IMG/VR virus record: IMGVR_UViG_3300040801_001244
Coordinates: 1-42,376 of that record
Reading direction: 5' to 3' (one strand)
Source of the DNA: a virus
DNA length: 42,376 nucleotides
Under the pieces are notes generated by a model that did no database searches, was not told where the DNA came from, and saw only the letters and a list, made by a program, of their open reading frames with translations. Position 1 is the first letter of the stretch, and each line of letters begins with the position of its first letter. A program made the position numbers and the translations under genes. Below, in pieces: positions 18,194 to 25,639 of this stretch.

Positions 18194-19105
18194 TTAGATG
18201 CCGTTGGGGTCGCGCAGGACTGCCGGATCAGCCTTGATCTCGATCACGCGCTTTTCTTCCATGCGCACGGCGTCGAACGAAGCCGAGACGTACACCTGGA
18301 TAGAGTTCCGCTTGTCACGCCGCGGACCGATGTCCGTGACGATATCCTGGCCCATGGCCAGAAGCAGACCACTGCGTTCCCAGCAAGGCAGGCGACGATA
18401 ACCGTCACCGTCAGTCTTGATCCGCTCGCAATGGACGAAAGTGAAGCCCATGAACGAGTTGATCTCACCTGCGACCAGAGCGCGGACCGTGTTGTAGTCA
18501 GCGCTGGTGGTTTCCTTGTTGGTGAGCAGAGCGTGGAGATCGTCGGCAGTCACGGCGATGTACAGCTGGGCGTCTTCTTCGATTTCAGCCTTGCCGAACA
18601 GTGCGCGTGCGCGACGGAGTTTACCGATGGTCAGACCCGAATTTGCAGCAGCACCGGTTTCGACGTAGTCGACTCCAACCTGCTGAGACGCCGGGAAGGT
18701 AACCGCAGCGGTTCCCTTCTTACCAGTCCATGCGGTACCGAAAGCCGCTTCCAGGATTACGTCGTCTTTCCTGCGGCCCATGGCCCAGACGGCGTTCATC
18801 GTGTACGCGGAGGTGGGATCGGCCAGAAGCCGAATCTTGTCACGGTTATCGATGAGGTCGGCCCAGTCGAAATCCCGCAGCCCAGCACGCCGACGATCAT
18901 GAGGCGTATGGATGAGCGGGGTATCACTGTGCCTGGTGGTGACCTCCTGGGCCTCAGTTGCACCGATGCGATCGTAGAAGTCGTACTCCGCCGACTGCAT
19001 CTCGGTGCGAACATAAGGCGCCAGTTTCGATCCCCGCTGCTGAAGCAGCATCGTCAAGTTCGAGCGATACGTCTCGACGAAGTGGGTGGGGATTTGGAAC
19101 GACAT
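18194..19105 (-). CDS. Major capsid protein (303 aa)
   Basis: Starts MSFQIPTHFVETYRSN after GGAGGACTGACTAA. It has N-terminal helix text LLQQRGSKLAPYV, the segment FDWADLIDNRDKIRLLADP, and a beta-rich centre (LYIAVTADDLHALL), which fits HK97-fold capsid proteins of podoviruses near 300 residues. It lies directly after the scaffold gene, has its own candidate promoter (19250-19278), and shows GC-rich, biased codon use consistent with high expression. It assembles the head together with the upstream scaffold. Confidence 0.85.
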   Translation of the reverse strand: MSFQIPTHFVETYRSNLTMLLQQRGSKLAPYVRTEMQSAEYDFYDRIGATEAQEVTTRHSDTPLIHTPHDRRRAGLRDFDWADLIDNRDKIRLLADPTSAYTMNAVWAMGRRKDDVILEAAFGTAWTGKKGTAAVTFPASQQVGVDYVETGAAANSGLTIGKLRRARALFGKAEIEEDAQLYIAVTADDLHALLTNKETTSADYNTVRALVAGEINSFMGFTFVHCERIKTDGDGYRRLPCWERSGLLLAMGQDIVTDIGPRRDKRNSIQVYVSASFDAVRMEEKRVIEIKADPAVLRDPNGI

Positions 19106-19215
19106 TTAGTCAGTCCTCCAGGTTATTGAAACTAACAACAGCCCTTCGGACAGACTACCCGGTATCCGGATCCGCCCTAGCCTTAACGATAGCCAGCGCC
19201 CTATCTCATGGGTTA

Positions 19216-19239
19216 GTCGGACCCGGTGGGCTCCCCGAC
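19216..19239 (-). promoter_or_regulatory. Stem-loop at the predicted 5' end of the capsid mRNA
   Basis: On the minus strand, GTCGG pairs with CCGAC (5 bp) around an inner CCC / GGG helix. The predicted +1 of the capsid promoter (about 19243) lies just before it. A 5' stem-loop of this sort can protect mRNA from decay; this is inference. Confidence 0.5.
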
Positions 19240-19249
19240 ATTGAGATCC

Positions 19250-19278
19250 ATTCTAGCACGTACTATTGAGGCTGTACA
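19250..19278 (-). promoter_or_regulatory. Candidate sigma70 promoter for the capsid gene
   Basis: TGTACA, 17-bp spacer, TAGAAT on the minus strand, with TGC directly before the -10 (extended -10 form). The -35 lies in the last codons of the scaffold gene. Four of six -35 bases and five of six -10 bases match consensus. Confidence 0.5.
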
Positions 19279-20153
19279 TACCCTGGGTAAGCTTTGGCAG
19301 CCAGGGTGTTATAGCGCTCAACAGCCATATGGTGGTTGGGGTGCTCAGGACGCAGATACTGTTCCATGAAGCCCTGGTCGTTGCGAAGACGTTCAATTTC
19401 CGCACGCGCACTTTCAGGCGTTGCACCACCGAAACCAGAACCGCCAGTACCACCAGTATCCGGACTGGCTTCTGCCATCTTTTGGCCAATCTCATAGAAC
19501 ATCTTCACCAGGACAGGATCGTTACCTAGACCCGACTCTTCGATGTACTTCACCTGGTCTTCAGAAGCGAACTTCTTGAAAGCACGAGAAGCAATATCGA
19601 CGCGAGTTTGGAAATCATCGCCCCAGTCGTTCTTCAGCTCATTGACCGCGGTTTCGCGTGTCTTCTTGGCAGCTTCCTGCTGAGCGGTGAATTCGCCAAC
19701 AACGAAGTCGTTGTACTGCTTGTAGAGCGTCTGAGCCTGCTTCTTAGTCAGGCCAGCCTGGTGGAACATGTCCAGGATTTTCTTCTGAGCTTCCTCATTA
19801 GGCTGTACGTCTTCTGGAAACTCATATTCAAGGCCGTAAGCTTCCGGCTTGTCTGGACGACCGATCTGGTTGAAGAACTTGCCCCAGTCCTCGTCAGTCC
19901 AGGACTCCTGCGGCTTCAGGATCTTGTCGGCGCCGATGAGTTTTTGCTGCTCGACATGGCTCTTGACGAGTCCGCCGATATCCTTGTAGGGCTGCAAGGC
20001 CGGGTGTTCGCGATACTCCTCAGGAATGAGCGAACGGAAGTCACTGCCGCCCTCGCCTCCACCCTGCGGATTTTCGCCACCAGCAGGCGCTCCTCCTTCT
20101 CCACCGTCAGTCAACGCGCTCTGAAATCTTGAGCCGATCAGTCGAACGTGCAT
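19263..20153 (-). CDS. Scaffolding protein (296 aa)
   Basis: A hydrophilic, acidic protein with a Gly/Gln/Pro-rich N-terminus (DGGEGGAPAGGENPQGGG), then LIPEEYREHPALQPYKDIGGLVKSHVE, which is typical of podovirus scaffolds, then long charged helices (QAGLTKKQAQTLYKQYNDFVVG). It lies between portal and capsid genes. The ATG at 20153 follows a perfect GGAGGAACATT and overlaps the 3' end of the Bbp19-like gene by 47 bp. The scaffold directs capsid assembly and leaves the head on packaging. Confidence 0.85.
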   Translation of the reverse strand: MHVRLIGSRFQSALTDGGEGGAPAGGENPQGGGEGGSDFRSLIPEEYREHPALQPYKDIGGLVKSHVEQQKLIGADKILKPQESWTDEDWGKFFNQIGRPDKPEAYGLEYEFPEDVQPNEEAQKKILDMFHQAGLTKKQAQTLYKQYNDFVVGEFTAQQEAAKKTRETAVNELKNDWGDDFQTRVDIASRAFKKFASEDQVKYIEESGLGNDPVLVKMFYEIGQKMAEASPDTGGTGGSGFGGATPESARAEIERLRNDQGFMEQYLRPEHPNHHMAVERYNTLAAKAYPGYVQPQ

Positions 20154-20391
20154 AATGTTCCTCCGCCATCTTCCTAATTGCTTCGTCGTCGCCGTGCACC
20201 ATACGCAAGATACTCAGGACAAGTCGCCTGGCTCCTTCGCGATGCGCAGTTTCAACGGGATCTCCCCGCACGTAGGTTGGTACGAATACGTAGCCAACCT
20301 CGCACAGATGTTTTAGAACCTCGGAACCAGGATCGCCACTAAAGGCTTCCTGGTAGACTCTCTTGAGTCTGATTCGATCAAGCAGCCCCAC
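20107..20391 (-). CDS. Bbp19-like small conserved phage protein (94 aa)
   Basis: Starts at GTG 20391 after GGAGGCCAGG, overlapping the portal stop by 14 bp. The body shows VYQEAFSGDPGSEVLKHLCEVG and REGARRLVLSILRMV, the pattern of the small Bbp19-type family that sits between portal and scaffold or capsid genes in several podoviruses and siphoviruses. Its function is unknown; the tight coupling to portal and scaffold suggests a role in head assembly. Confidence 0.7.
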   Translation of the reverse strand: MGLLDRIRLKRVYQEAFSGDPGSEVLKHLCEVGYVFVPTYVRGDPVETAHREGARRLVLSILRMVHGDDEAIRKMAEEHYARSTDRLKISERVD

Positions 20392-21982
20392 CCTGGCCTC
20401 CCTGTAGCAGCTTCAATGCAGGAGCTGCCTTGTTCATGTTCTCAGCCTCCTGGGCCGCACGAGCTTGTTCATCTCGTTCTTGGCGCAGTTGAGCCACAAC
20501 CTCAGGCGGAAGCAAAAGCTGTACAGGGGCATCGAGGAGGCTATGGACCCAACGGAATGCGCCGTCAGCATCCAGGTTATCGAAGATCTCAGGCTTGATA
20601 CTAGCCATGGGAGCCATGGACTCAAACAGCCTAGAAACAGTAAACAGTTGCACCATCTTCTGAGCTTGATGTGCTGGGGAGGTGTAATTAATACGTACAC
20701 CATTCAGCGCTTCAGGAGGAGCTGGAATTCGGCCGCTGCGTACCAGCACTTTCAAGGTGCGATCGATAAGCGGACCAAGGAACTCATGCTGCAGACGAGA
20801 GATCATCGGAGTAATCGTCCTTAGCGTGTCCTCACGGCGCTGCAGCACCTCAGTCGCAGTCATCTCCTTGTTTAGCTTCGGTAGCTGGAAGATATCAACG
20901 TAGAATGTCTTCAGGATCTGCTCACGTTCGTCAGCAAGCGTTTGCTCACTCACGTCCGCACGGTAATACTGAGGATTGACGATCGGCTCAATGCGACCGT
21001 CCATGCCAGCTTCGTAGTAGTTCAGCGCGCCGGGCGACATATCGATCGGCATCATGAACCCTTGGTCGGGCATCTGCAACGGCGGATCAACGGACTTCTG
21101 ACGAGCCTTGATCGTCGTCCGCTTGATCTCATTGACCATCTTGATCGTGGGCAGAGCGGCCATGGTGGGTGAACGTCCATACGTTTCACCACTGACCTTG
21201 AACCATCGACCGGTGGCTACAGGCATTTCCTGGTAGCCGCTTTCTTCGAGGATGTGCCGCTTGCTCGGGATGAAGTAGACACTGGCCACTGGCATGTTCT
21301 GAGGATCGACACGCCCGTGGTCACGCTGATTACGGGGATAGATCGCGTGGGCGATTTCTACCTCATCATTCGGCTTTTTACCTACTGCTTCCTGATAATC
21401 CTGTGGAAGGTTCTCCATACCGAACCGACCAGCAAGCTGCATGTACGTCCGTCGATAACACCGCCAGATCTTTACGACTTGACCGTCATACGCCTCTTCT
21501 ATATAGACGTTATCAAGGTGCCACGAGTGATACCTTACACCCAAGCGTGGGTCGTCCTCAGTAAATACCGCGCAGGTACCAAAACCGCCGATATCGAGGA
21601 AAGCCTCGTGGAGAGCGGAACCGAAACCTGTATGAGGAGGCTGGAAGGCAAAATCGTAAAGACCCTGGGTCGCGAGCTGCAACCACTCCTGAACGCCACG
21701 ATCCTGTTCCAGCATGGAGTTGGGAGCTCGGAGATTGAACCAGGGTTGCGTGGGCGAAGTCACATAGGTGAACAGCGCCGAGGCGAACTGACCGAGGGCC
21801 CAGGGTGCGGTAGTATCGAGGATCTTCTGATGCCGAGTGCGGCCAGGGGATGTTTCAGTGGCGAAGTCCCCTCGATCTGGCAACGCGTAGTCCGCACAGT
21901 CCTGCCACAAGGACTCCCAAGTGAGCCGCGAGGATTTTGCTCTCTGGAGGCCCTCGGTCAGTTCTTTAATCGAAGCAGCCAT
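20378..21982 (-). CDS. Portal / head-tail connector protein (534 aa)
   Basis: Starts MAASIKELTEGLQRAKSSRLTWESLWQ, followed by DYALPDRGDF and LDTTAPWALGQFASALFTYVTSPTQPWF, diagnostic of T7-type head-tail connectors. Length matches T7 gp8 (536). The central part contains GRSPTMAALPTIKMVNEIKRT and TATEVLQRREDTLRTI, conserved in this family. The dodecameric portal sits at one vertex, docks the terminase and leads to tail tubular protein A. Confidence 0.93.
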   Translation of the reverse strand: MAASIKELTEGLQRAKSSRLTWESLWQDCADYALPDRGDFATETSPGRTRHQKILDTTAPWALGQFASALFTYVTSPTQPWFNLRAPNSMLEQDRGVQEWLQLATQGLYDFAFQPPHTGFGSALHEAFLDIGGFGTCAVFTEDDPRLGVRYHSWHLDNVYIEEAYDGQVVKIWRCYRRTYMQLAGRFGMENLPQDYQEAVGKKPNDEVEIAHAIYPRNQRDHGRVDPQNMPVASVYFIPSKRHILEESGYQEMPVATGRWFKVSGETYGRSPTMAALPTIKMVNEIKRTTIKARQKSVDPPLQMPDQGFMMPIDMSPGALNYYEAGMDGRIEPIVNPQYYRADVSEQTLADEREQILKTFYVDIFQLPKLNKEMTATEVLQRREDTLRTITPMISRLQHEFLGPLIDRTLKVLVRSGRIPAPPEALNGVRINYTSPAHQAQKMVQLFTVSRLFESMAPMASIKPEIFDNLDADGAFRWVHSLLDAPVQLLLPPEVVAQLRQERDEQARAAQEAENMNKAAPALKLLQGGQGGAA

Positions 21983-21987
21983 GGTTG

Positions 21988-22260
21988 TTACCGCATCTTG
22001 GTGATTGTGTTTTCACGCGGGAAAGAATAGTTCCCTCCGCGTGCAGTAGGAGCGGGGGTCCCAGTAGAAACAAATGGACGGAAATAGGCCCCTGAGCCCA
22101 TAGTTCCTCCGCCATATGCAGACAGGGATCCTGAGAGCATAGCAGTCGCCATGCGACCTTCGCGCTTGCGGTTGGCTGGCTTGTACGGATCGTGTTGTGC
22201 GCGACCATCGAGCCCCTTAACCCGATTAGCCATCATAGCAGTAGATACGAGATTGCCCAT
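21988..22260 (-). CDS. Small conserved head-region protein (90 aa)
   Basis: Starts MGNLVSTAMMANRVKG at an ATG overlapping the terminase stop (TAATG). It is Gly/Ala/Ser rich (LSGSLSAYGGGTMGSGAYF) with a basic patch (YKPANRKREGR). No family is recognised. The tight spacing to terminase and portal argues that it is a true gene; I assign no function. Confidence 0.6.
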   Translation of the reverse strand: MGNLVSTAMMANRVKGLDGRAQHDPYKPANRKREGRMATAMLSGSLSAYGGGTMGSGAYFRPFVSTGTPAPTARGGNYSFPRENTITKMR

Positions 22261-23618
22261 TAGTAATGCCTCTGCAAACGAGCTGCTTCCCTACGGCCCT
22301 TTGGGTTACGGGAGTGGGGCTGGAATTCATTGTACTCTGATAAGGTACTACGCGGTAAATTGTCGTTACGCTCCCGTAGCATCCACCGAATATTCAGAGC
22401 AAGCATACGGAAAGCGTCCGCGGGATGGCTAGTCCAATCATGAACTGGCGACGACTTGTACACCTTGTTCAGATCGTCGTACTCTTTGCGATACTGCTTA
22501 AGAGCCTCGAGCCCGTAATCGCACTTCTTCTCGTCAAACCAACAGAGCGGCAGCATTGCACGAACGGCTTGGATGCCATCTGACACGGTTAGCTTCGGGG
22601 TAACCGTAAAGTTTAAGCCCAATTTCCTAGCATATTCGATACGTGAGCGGCCGGTACTCAGATCTCGGACCTTGATATCATGCGGTGCAAAATGCTTCCC
22701 GTATTTGTATGGCTTCTCGGACAGATACTTGGCATAGTACTCCAAGCCCTCACCGGAATTCGTGTGGAAGTCGATCAGCCGTATCTCACGCGGTGGAGCC
22801 ACTTGAGCAAACCAGATCGAGGTTTGATCGTTGATGCCGAGATCCCACGCTGTGTGCACATCAAGCGCCGGATCGTACGGCACTGTCTTAATCCGGTCTT
22901 CTTGTTGTGCAAGTGCCAGCTGCTCGCCATAATACGCACCACTCAACGGAGCTTCAAAGGAACAGAAGAATTCCTGCTGGATTAGCTCTTCAGGCATTCC
23001 AGCTTCGCGCTCGTCTTCCACGGCCTCCATCGAGATGGCCTGGGTATCTGGCACGGACAGGGTTTGTGAGAACCACCTGTCAGACTTTTGCGCGGTCTTA
23101 AGGAGATCGTAACCGTGGTTGTGGCCACGTGGCGTATAAATAAAGCACGCCCACCCACCGTTCTCTGCGAGGATAGGCCGGATGAGGTCCCAGGCCCGAG
23201 GGTCCATCAGAGACCACTCCGAAAATATACAGCCGACGGGATTGGATCCGACCAAGCGGTCAATGTTATCCGTGCCGACAACCTGGTAGATCGAATCATT
23301 GGCCAATTCAACCAGCATCTCGGTGCCGTGCTTACGTTTGACCAGGGGCTCGGGGAAGTGATCGAGGAACTTGCGACCAGTCCTGGTCATTCCCTCCCAC
23401 GCGATCTTACGTCCCTGGTTATACGTCGGAAATAGATGCCAATAGAGACCGACCCGTTCGAACGCTCTTGTGGCGCAGAGGTTGATACTGAACAGATCCT
23501 TGCCTGCGCGTCTATGCCAGACTAACGCGGCTCTCTTGCCTCCGTTCTCAAAGTACTGCCACGCAGGTAACTGGTACCCACGCGGTCGCCACTGATACGG
23601 GAGCTGAATGGCGCCCAT
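22260..23618 (-). CDS. Terminase large subunit (452 aa)
   Basis: The ATPase domain shows a Walker A-like HRRAGKD (35-41), the adenine/Q region (QLPAWQYFENGGKR) and a Walker B-like GCIFSEW (129-135). The nuclease domain shows AWDLGIND (D259), APHDIKVRD (D314) and DWTSHPADAFRML (D401), the acidic set of the RNase H-like terminase fold. The protein packages DNA through the portal. The gene overlaps the small terminase gene (TAATG) and the 90-residue gene, marking one operon. Confidence 0.92.
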   Translation of the reverse strand: MGAIQLPYQWRPRGYQLPAWQYFENGGKRAALVWHRRAGKDLFSINLCATRAFERVGLYWHLFPTYNQGRKIAWEGMTRTGRKFLDHFPEPLVKRKHGTEMLVELANDSIYQVVGTDNIDRLVGSNPVGCIFSEWSLMDPRAWDLIRPILAENGGWACFIYTPRGHNHGYDLLKTAQKSDRWFSQTLSVPDTQAISMEAVEDEREAGMPEELIQQEFFCSFEAPLSGAYYGEQLALAQQEDRIKTVPYDPALDVHTAWDLGINDQTSIWFAQVAPPREIRLIDFHTNSGEGLEYYAKYLSEKPYKYGKHFAPHDIKVRDLSTGRSRIEYARKLGLNFTVTPKLTVSDGIQAVRAMLPLCWFDEKKCDYGLEALKQYRKEYDDLNKVYKSSPVHDWTSHPADAFRMLALNIRWMLRERNDNLPRSTLSEYNEFQPHSRNPKGRREAARLQRHY

Positions 23619-23908
23619 TACGCTTCGGGGATCTGGTCCATCGAATCAGGGTCTTCATCGCCGTACTTCACGATTTGCACGCGGCCGTCAAAGCCCACAT
23701 TACCCCGGACCTCGATCGACTTGAGCTTGGGCGCAGTGTACTGCAAGAGCTCCTTGGCAATACCGATCTGGTCCTTGGGGTCGATAGCCGGGTCCGTAGC
23801 CATCCGAATTAGATGGGCAATGGGATCGTACTCCATAGCGTTGAGAGCCGCCTGCACCGCATTGGGCGACGTCCCTACGAGGCCAGGGGGTTTCGAAGCT
23901 CGGGCCAT
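23618..23908 (-). CDS. Putative terminase small subunit (96 aa)
   Basis: The ATG at 23908 (MARASKPPGLVGTSPNAVQ) follows AAGGAGACCCTGTCC. A longer open frame to 24229 is rejected because it runs through the promoter and the Z-DNA-prone tract. DPIAHLIRMATDPAIDPKDQIGIAKELLQYTAPKLKSIEVRG is the pattern often seen in small terminase-type proteins next to a large subunit, and the C-terminus is acidic. It is the first gene of the leftward late operon, 23 bp after the predicted transcription start. Confidence 0.7.
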   Translation of the reverse strand: MARASKPPGLVGTSPNAVQAALNAMEYDPIAHLIRMATDPAIDPKDQIGIAKELLQYTAPKLKSIEVRGNVGFDGRVQIVKYGDEDPDSMDQIPEA

Positions 23909-23937
23909 GGACAGGGTCTCCTTGATGGTATGGGTTG

Positions 23938-23966
23938 ATAGTAACATGGTCGCATCTACCCGTAAA
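23938..23966 (-). promoter_or_regulatory. Candidate late promoter for the leftward operon
   Basis: TTTACG, 17-bp spacer, TACTAT on the minus strand. The hexamers are nearly the same as those of the promoter at 28335-28363 (TTTACC, TACTAT). The predicted +1 is about 23931, 23 bp before the small terminase ATG. It is the only strong candidate between the early leader and the late genes. Confidence 0.55.
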
Positions 23967-24081
23967 CCCCTCCGGAACCCCAAAATTCTAGAGTGGCTTG
24001 GTGCATATGTTCGCGCGCACGCACGCTGGCCCCCGGGCCCAGGCCACCTAGGTCGCGACCACTGGGCAAAATCAATGTTGA

Positions 24082-24112
24082 GTGCACGCACGCGCACACA
24101 CGCACACGCGCG
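24082..24112. repeat. 31-bp perfect alternating purine-pyrimidine tract (Z-DNA-prone)
   Basis: Every step alternates purine and pyrimidine over 31 bases (mix of GC, AC and GT steps). A second such run of 15 bases is at 24012-24026, and ten more bases at 24001-24010. Such tracts can flip to Z-DNA under negative supercoiling, which divergent transcription would supply. Confidence 0.75.
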
Positions 24113-24126
24113 GGGGAACCGGAGAT

Positions 24127-24145
24127 GAGAATGGTTATCATTGTG
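24127..24145. promoter_or_regulatory. Fur-box-like site A (14/19)
   Basis: 14 of 19 bases agree with the classical Fur consensus GATAATGATAATCATTATC. The core TTATCATT is intact. Function is inferred only from similarity. Confidence 0.35.
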
Positions 24146-24172
24146 ATTCTCGATCTCATCCTGTGCGTAAAT

Positions 24173-24191
24173 GAGAACGATAATCATTGTC
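24173..24191. promoter_or_regulatory. Fur-box-like site B (16/19)
   Basis: GAGAACGATAATCATTGTC matches the Fur consensus at 16 of 19 positions, with the inner ten bases GATAATCATT exact. It is the best of the set. A related 12/19 match follows at 24257-24275. Confidence 0.45.
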
Positions 24192-24313
24192 ATCGTCACT
24201 TGCATCTGAACACATGAAGTCCATGTCATGAATCGTGGATCATGAACCGTTATTCGCTAGATGTTAATCATGACCGAGAATTCGTGAGCTCGAATGATTG
24301 AATCTGATTAGAT

Positions 24314-24332
24314 CATAATGATTATCATTCCT
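24314..24332. promoter_or_regulatory. Fur-box-like site C (14/19)
   Basis: 14 of 19 matches, including a 14-of-15 core (ATAATGATTATCATT), and an odd palindrome AATGAT-T-ATCATT. It overlaps the weak -35 position of a possible second promoter (TATAAA at 24351-24356) and lies 47 bp upstream of the main early promoter. Confidence 0.4.
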
Positions 24333-24378
24333 ATCCGTGAGGTAGTACTGTATAAAAGCGCATAGGTATATGTACCTA

Positions 24379-24407
24379 TATACAAACACCGTTTAACTGT
24401 TTATTAT
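24379..24407 (+). promoter_or_regulatory. Candidate early promoter
   Basis: TATACA, 17-bp spacer, TATTAT. The bases around the -10 (TTTAACTGTTTATTATGTAT, starting 24392) recur with 18 of 22 identity around the -10 of the promoter at 28335-28363, which supports a real promoter. The predicted +1 is about 24413-24415. Confidence 0.55.
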
Positions 24408-24413
24408 GTATCC

Positions 24414-24434
24414 ATGATCGCATGGTGCGGTCAT
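24414..24434 (+). promoter_or_regulatory. Stem-loop at the 5' end of the first early mRNA
   Basis: ATGATCGCA pairs with TGCGGTCAT (9 bp including one G-U) around a TGG loop, beginning at the predicted +1. The ribosome site ATAGAAAGGAGA follows directly, left unpaired. The ATG inside the stem (24414) is not the translation start. Confidence 0.6.
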
Positions 24435-24452
24435 ATAGAAAGGAGAACCATC

Positions 24453-24779
24453 ATGGCGAAGTCCGCTGTTGAGTTCCTCCAGGGTCTTGGCGTCGAACTG
24501 GCAGACGAAGTCTGTGAGACGATCAACGAGAACCTGAAGGTGAAGTCGAAGAAGCGTGAGACTGTCCTGGTCCAGCGTACGGACAAGGAAGTGGAAGACA
24601 AGCTCGCTCCTCAGGCGAAGATTATCCTGGGCGTTGTGCCGGATGATGAGCCGATCAGTTTGGAGCAGTGGGGCGAACTGGCTGCTGAAGCCGGACTGCA
24701 GACGAAGCAGACGCCTGAGCGAATCTGTGCGTATTATCGCAAGACGCTGATCGACAACGGCTACTTGGCGACCTGCTAA
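24453..24779 (+). CDS. Early protein with winged-helix-like C-terminus (108 aa)
   Basis: The ATG at 24453 (MAKSAVEFLQGLGVEL) follows AAAGGAGAACCATC; an ATG at 24414 is inside the leader stem-loop and has no ribosome site. Residues about 52-108 read LAPQAKIILGVVPDDEPISLEQWGELA, then LQTKQTPERICAYYRKTLIDNGYL, a helix-turn-helix-like arrangement. The same C-terminal signature (T-[KR]-Q-x-x-x-R-I-x-x-Y-Y-x-K-x-L) occurs in the proteins at 26504-27214 and 28419-28787. It is the first early gene, transcribed alone between a promoter and a strong terminator, so high early expression is expected. A DNA-binding regulator is a guess from this shape. Confidence 0.75.
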   Translation: MAKSAVEFLQGLGVELADEVCETINENLKVKSKKRETVLVQRTDKEVEDKLAPQAKIILGVVPDDEPISLEQWGELAAEAGLQTKQTPERICAYYRKTLIDNGYLATC

Positions 24780-24786
24780 GAGCTAC

Positions 24787-24822
24787 GGGGGAGTCGCACC
24801 AAGCGGCTCCCCCTTTCTTTTA
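24787..24822 (+). terminator. Intrinsic terminator after the first early gene
   Basis: An 11-bp stem GGGGGAGTCGC / GCGGCTCCCCC (one G-U) with an ACCAA loop, then TTTCTTTT. It is among the strongest terminators in the window. Confidence 0.92.
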
Positions 24823-24830
24823 TACGTATG

Positions 24831-24844
24831 CACGCGTACGCGTG
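24831..24844. promoter_or_regulatory. 14-bp perfect palindrome
   Basis: CACGCGTACGCGTG is a perfect palindrome between the terminator and the AGGAG site of the next gene. It could be an operator or a weak leader hairpin; no function is known. Confidence 0.4.
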
Positions 24845-24857
24845 TAGGAGTGTACCT

Positions 24858-25178
24858 GTGTCAGTATCTGAACGAGATTTTGCCATACATGTGGCGAATA
24901 GACTTGTGGGACCACGTTTCCGGTGCTCAATTGAACCTGAGGATTCCAGGGTGAATATGCGTGGTGTAGACCTGTGTGTTGTGCGTGTCATGGAGGATAT
25001 GTCGCAACGTGAGATTCTGTTCGAAGACAGGGATAGTGGCATTGCCATTGAAGATCCGCGTGTGTCTACATGTGGGCGCTTCATGGTGAACCCATTCGAC
25101 CATTACGGAATCGGCTGGATTGAGTATACCACAGATGTGCGGCAACGCATCTCGCAAGCATTTCCAGAGCTCGTATAG
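24858..25178 (+). CDS. Hypothetical early protein (106 aa)
   Basis: I choose GTG 24858 (VSVSERDFAIHVANRL) because AGGAG lies 8 bases before it; an ATG at 24828 lies inside the palindrome region with no ribosome site. The protein is mixed alpha/beta, with paired short strands (DLCVVRVMEDMSQREILFEDRD) and IGWIEYTTDVRQRISQAF at the end. No motif is recognised. It is followed 8 bp later by the next gene, so both are probably translated together. Confidence 0.6.
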   Translation: MSVSERDFAIHVANRLVGPRFRCSIEPEDSRVNMRGVDLCVVRVMEDMSQREILFEDRDSGIAIEDPRVSTCGRFMVNPFDHYGIGWIEYTTDVRQRISQAFPELV

Positions 25179-25186
25179 GAGGTCTC

Positions 25187-25450
25187 ATGAAGCCGTATTT
25201 CCATTCGCTGCGCAAGACTGTGACGGTCTCAGCGTCGGTCAAGGATTTCTCACCGGCTGATCGTCTTGAGTTGATGGCAGAAATCATGCGGTCGTTTGAT
25301 ATAGAGCGCTTACCTGAGGACCATACAGCTCTAGGTGCTGCTAGAGTCGTGTACGATCATTGCCGTGTGAAAGCCAGGGAACAAGACACGCAGAAGGCAG
25401 AGGTAACTCGTCTGCGACTGCGCGGAGGTCCTGACTGGGACCGTAAGTAG
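25187..25450 (+). CDS. Hypothetical early protein (87 aa)
   Basis: Starts MKPYFHSLRKTVTVSASV after TAGGAGGTCTC. It is mainly helical (PADRLELMAEIMRSFDIERL, then a basic tail RLRLRGGPDWDRK). No family is recognised. A strong terminator follows, closing the first early block. Confidence 0.6.
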   Translation: MKPYFHSLRKTVTVSASVKDFSPADRLELMAEIMRSFDIERLPEDHTALGAARVVYDHCRVKAREQDTQKAEVTRLRLRGGPDWDRK

Positions 25451-25467
25451 TCCAGGGATCTCTTCGA

Positions 25468-25507
25468 GGGGGAGTGTGGATCTCTGTGTCCCGCTCCCCC
25501 TTATTAT
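25468..25507 (+). terminator. Intrinsic terminator closing the first early block
   Basis: A 9-bp stem GGGGGAGTG / CGCTCCCCC (with one G-U) is followed by TTATTAT. The stem begins with five G like the other terminators here. Confidence 0.85.
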
Positions 25508-25639
25508 ACCTATTCTGCTCATAAACAAACATCCCTGTTTAAAGCCCGGGGTCCTCGGCGCATGCCAACCGGTACCCTCCCCTGGATGCAAGCCTGTGTC
25601 CAACGCATACTAATTGATGCACCTGAAATAATTTACTTC

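Larger units (their letters stand above)
23909..24452. promoter_or_regulatory. Divergent control region between late and early genes
   Basis: These 544 noncoding bases hold, from left to right, the late promoter, a GC-rich block with palindromes (GGTCGCGACC at 24051-24060), an alternating purine-pyrimidine tract, an AT-rich block with Fur-box-like 19-mers, and the early promoter with a leader stem-loop. A second weaker -10-like TATAAA lies at 24351-24356 with a poor -35. No credible ORF is present. Confidence 0.75.

Noticed and set aside
18107-19129. Long plus-strand ORF (340 codons) antisense to the capsid gene
   Set aside because: It lies opposite the major capsid gene in GC-biased codons, has no ribosome site and no recognisable motif; it is a shadow of the capsid reading frame.
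23909-24229. Longer start for the small terminase gene
   Set aside because: The extension translates the promoter, the palindromes and the Z-DNA-prone tract into low-complexity sequence; ATG 23908 has a good ribosome site.
24787-25507. CRISPR-like or tRNA-like structures among the G-rich hairpins
   Set aside because: The hairpins have T-runs and are single, not arrayed; no cloverleaf or CCA-type end is visible.
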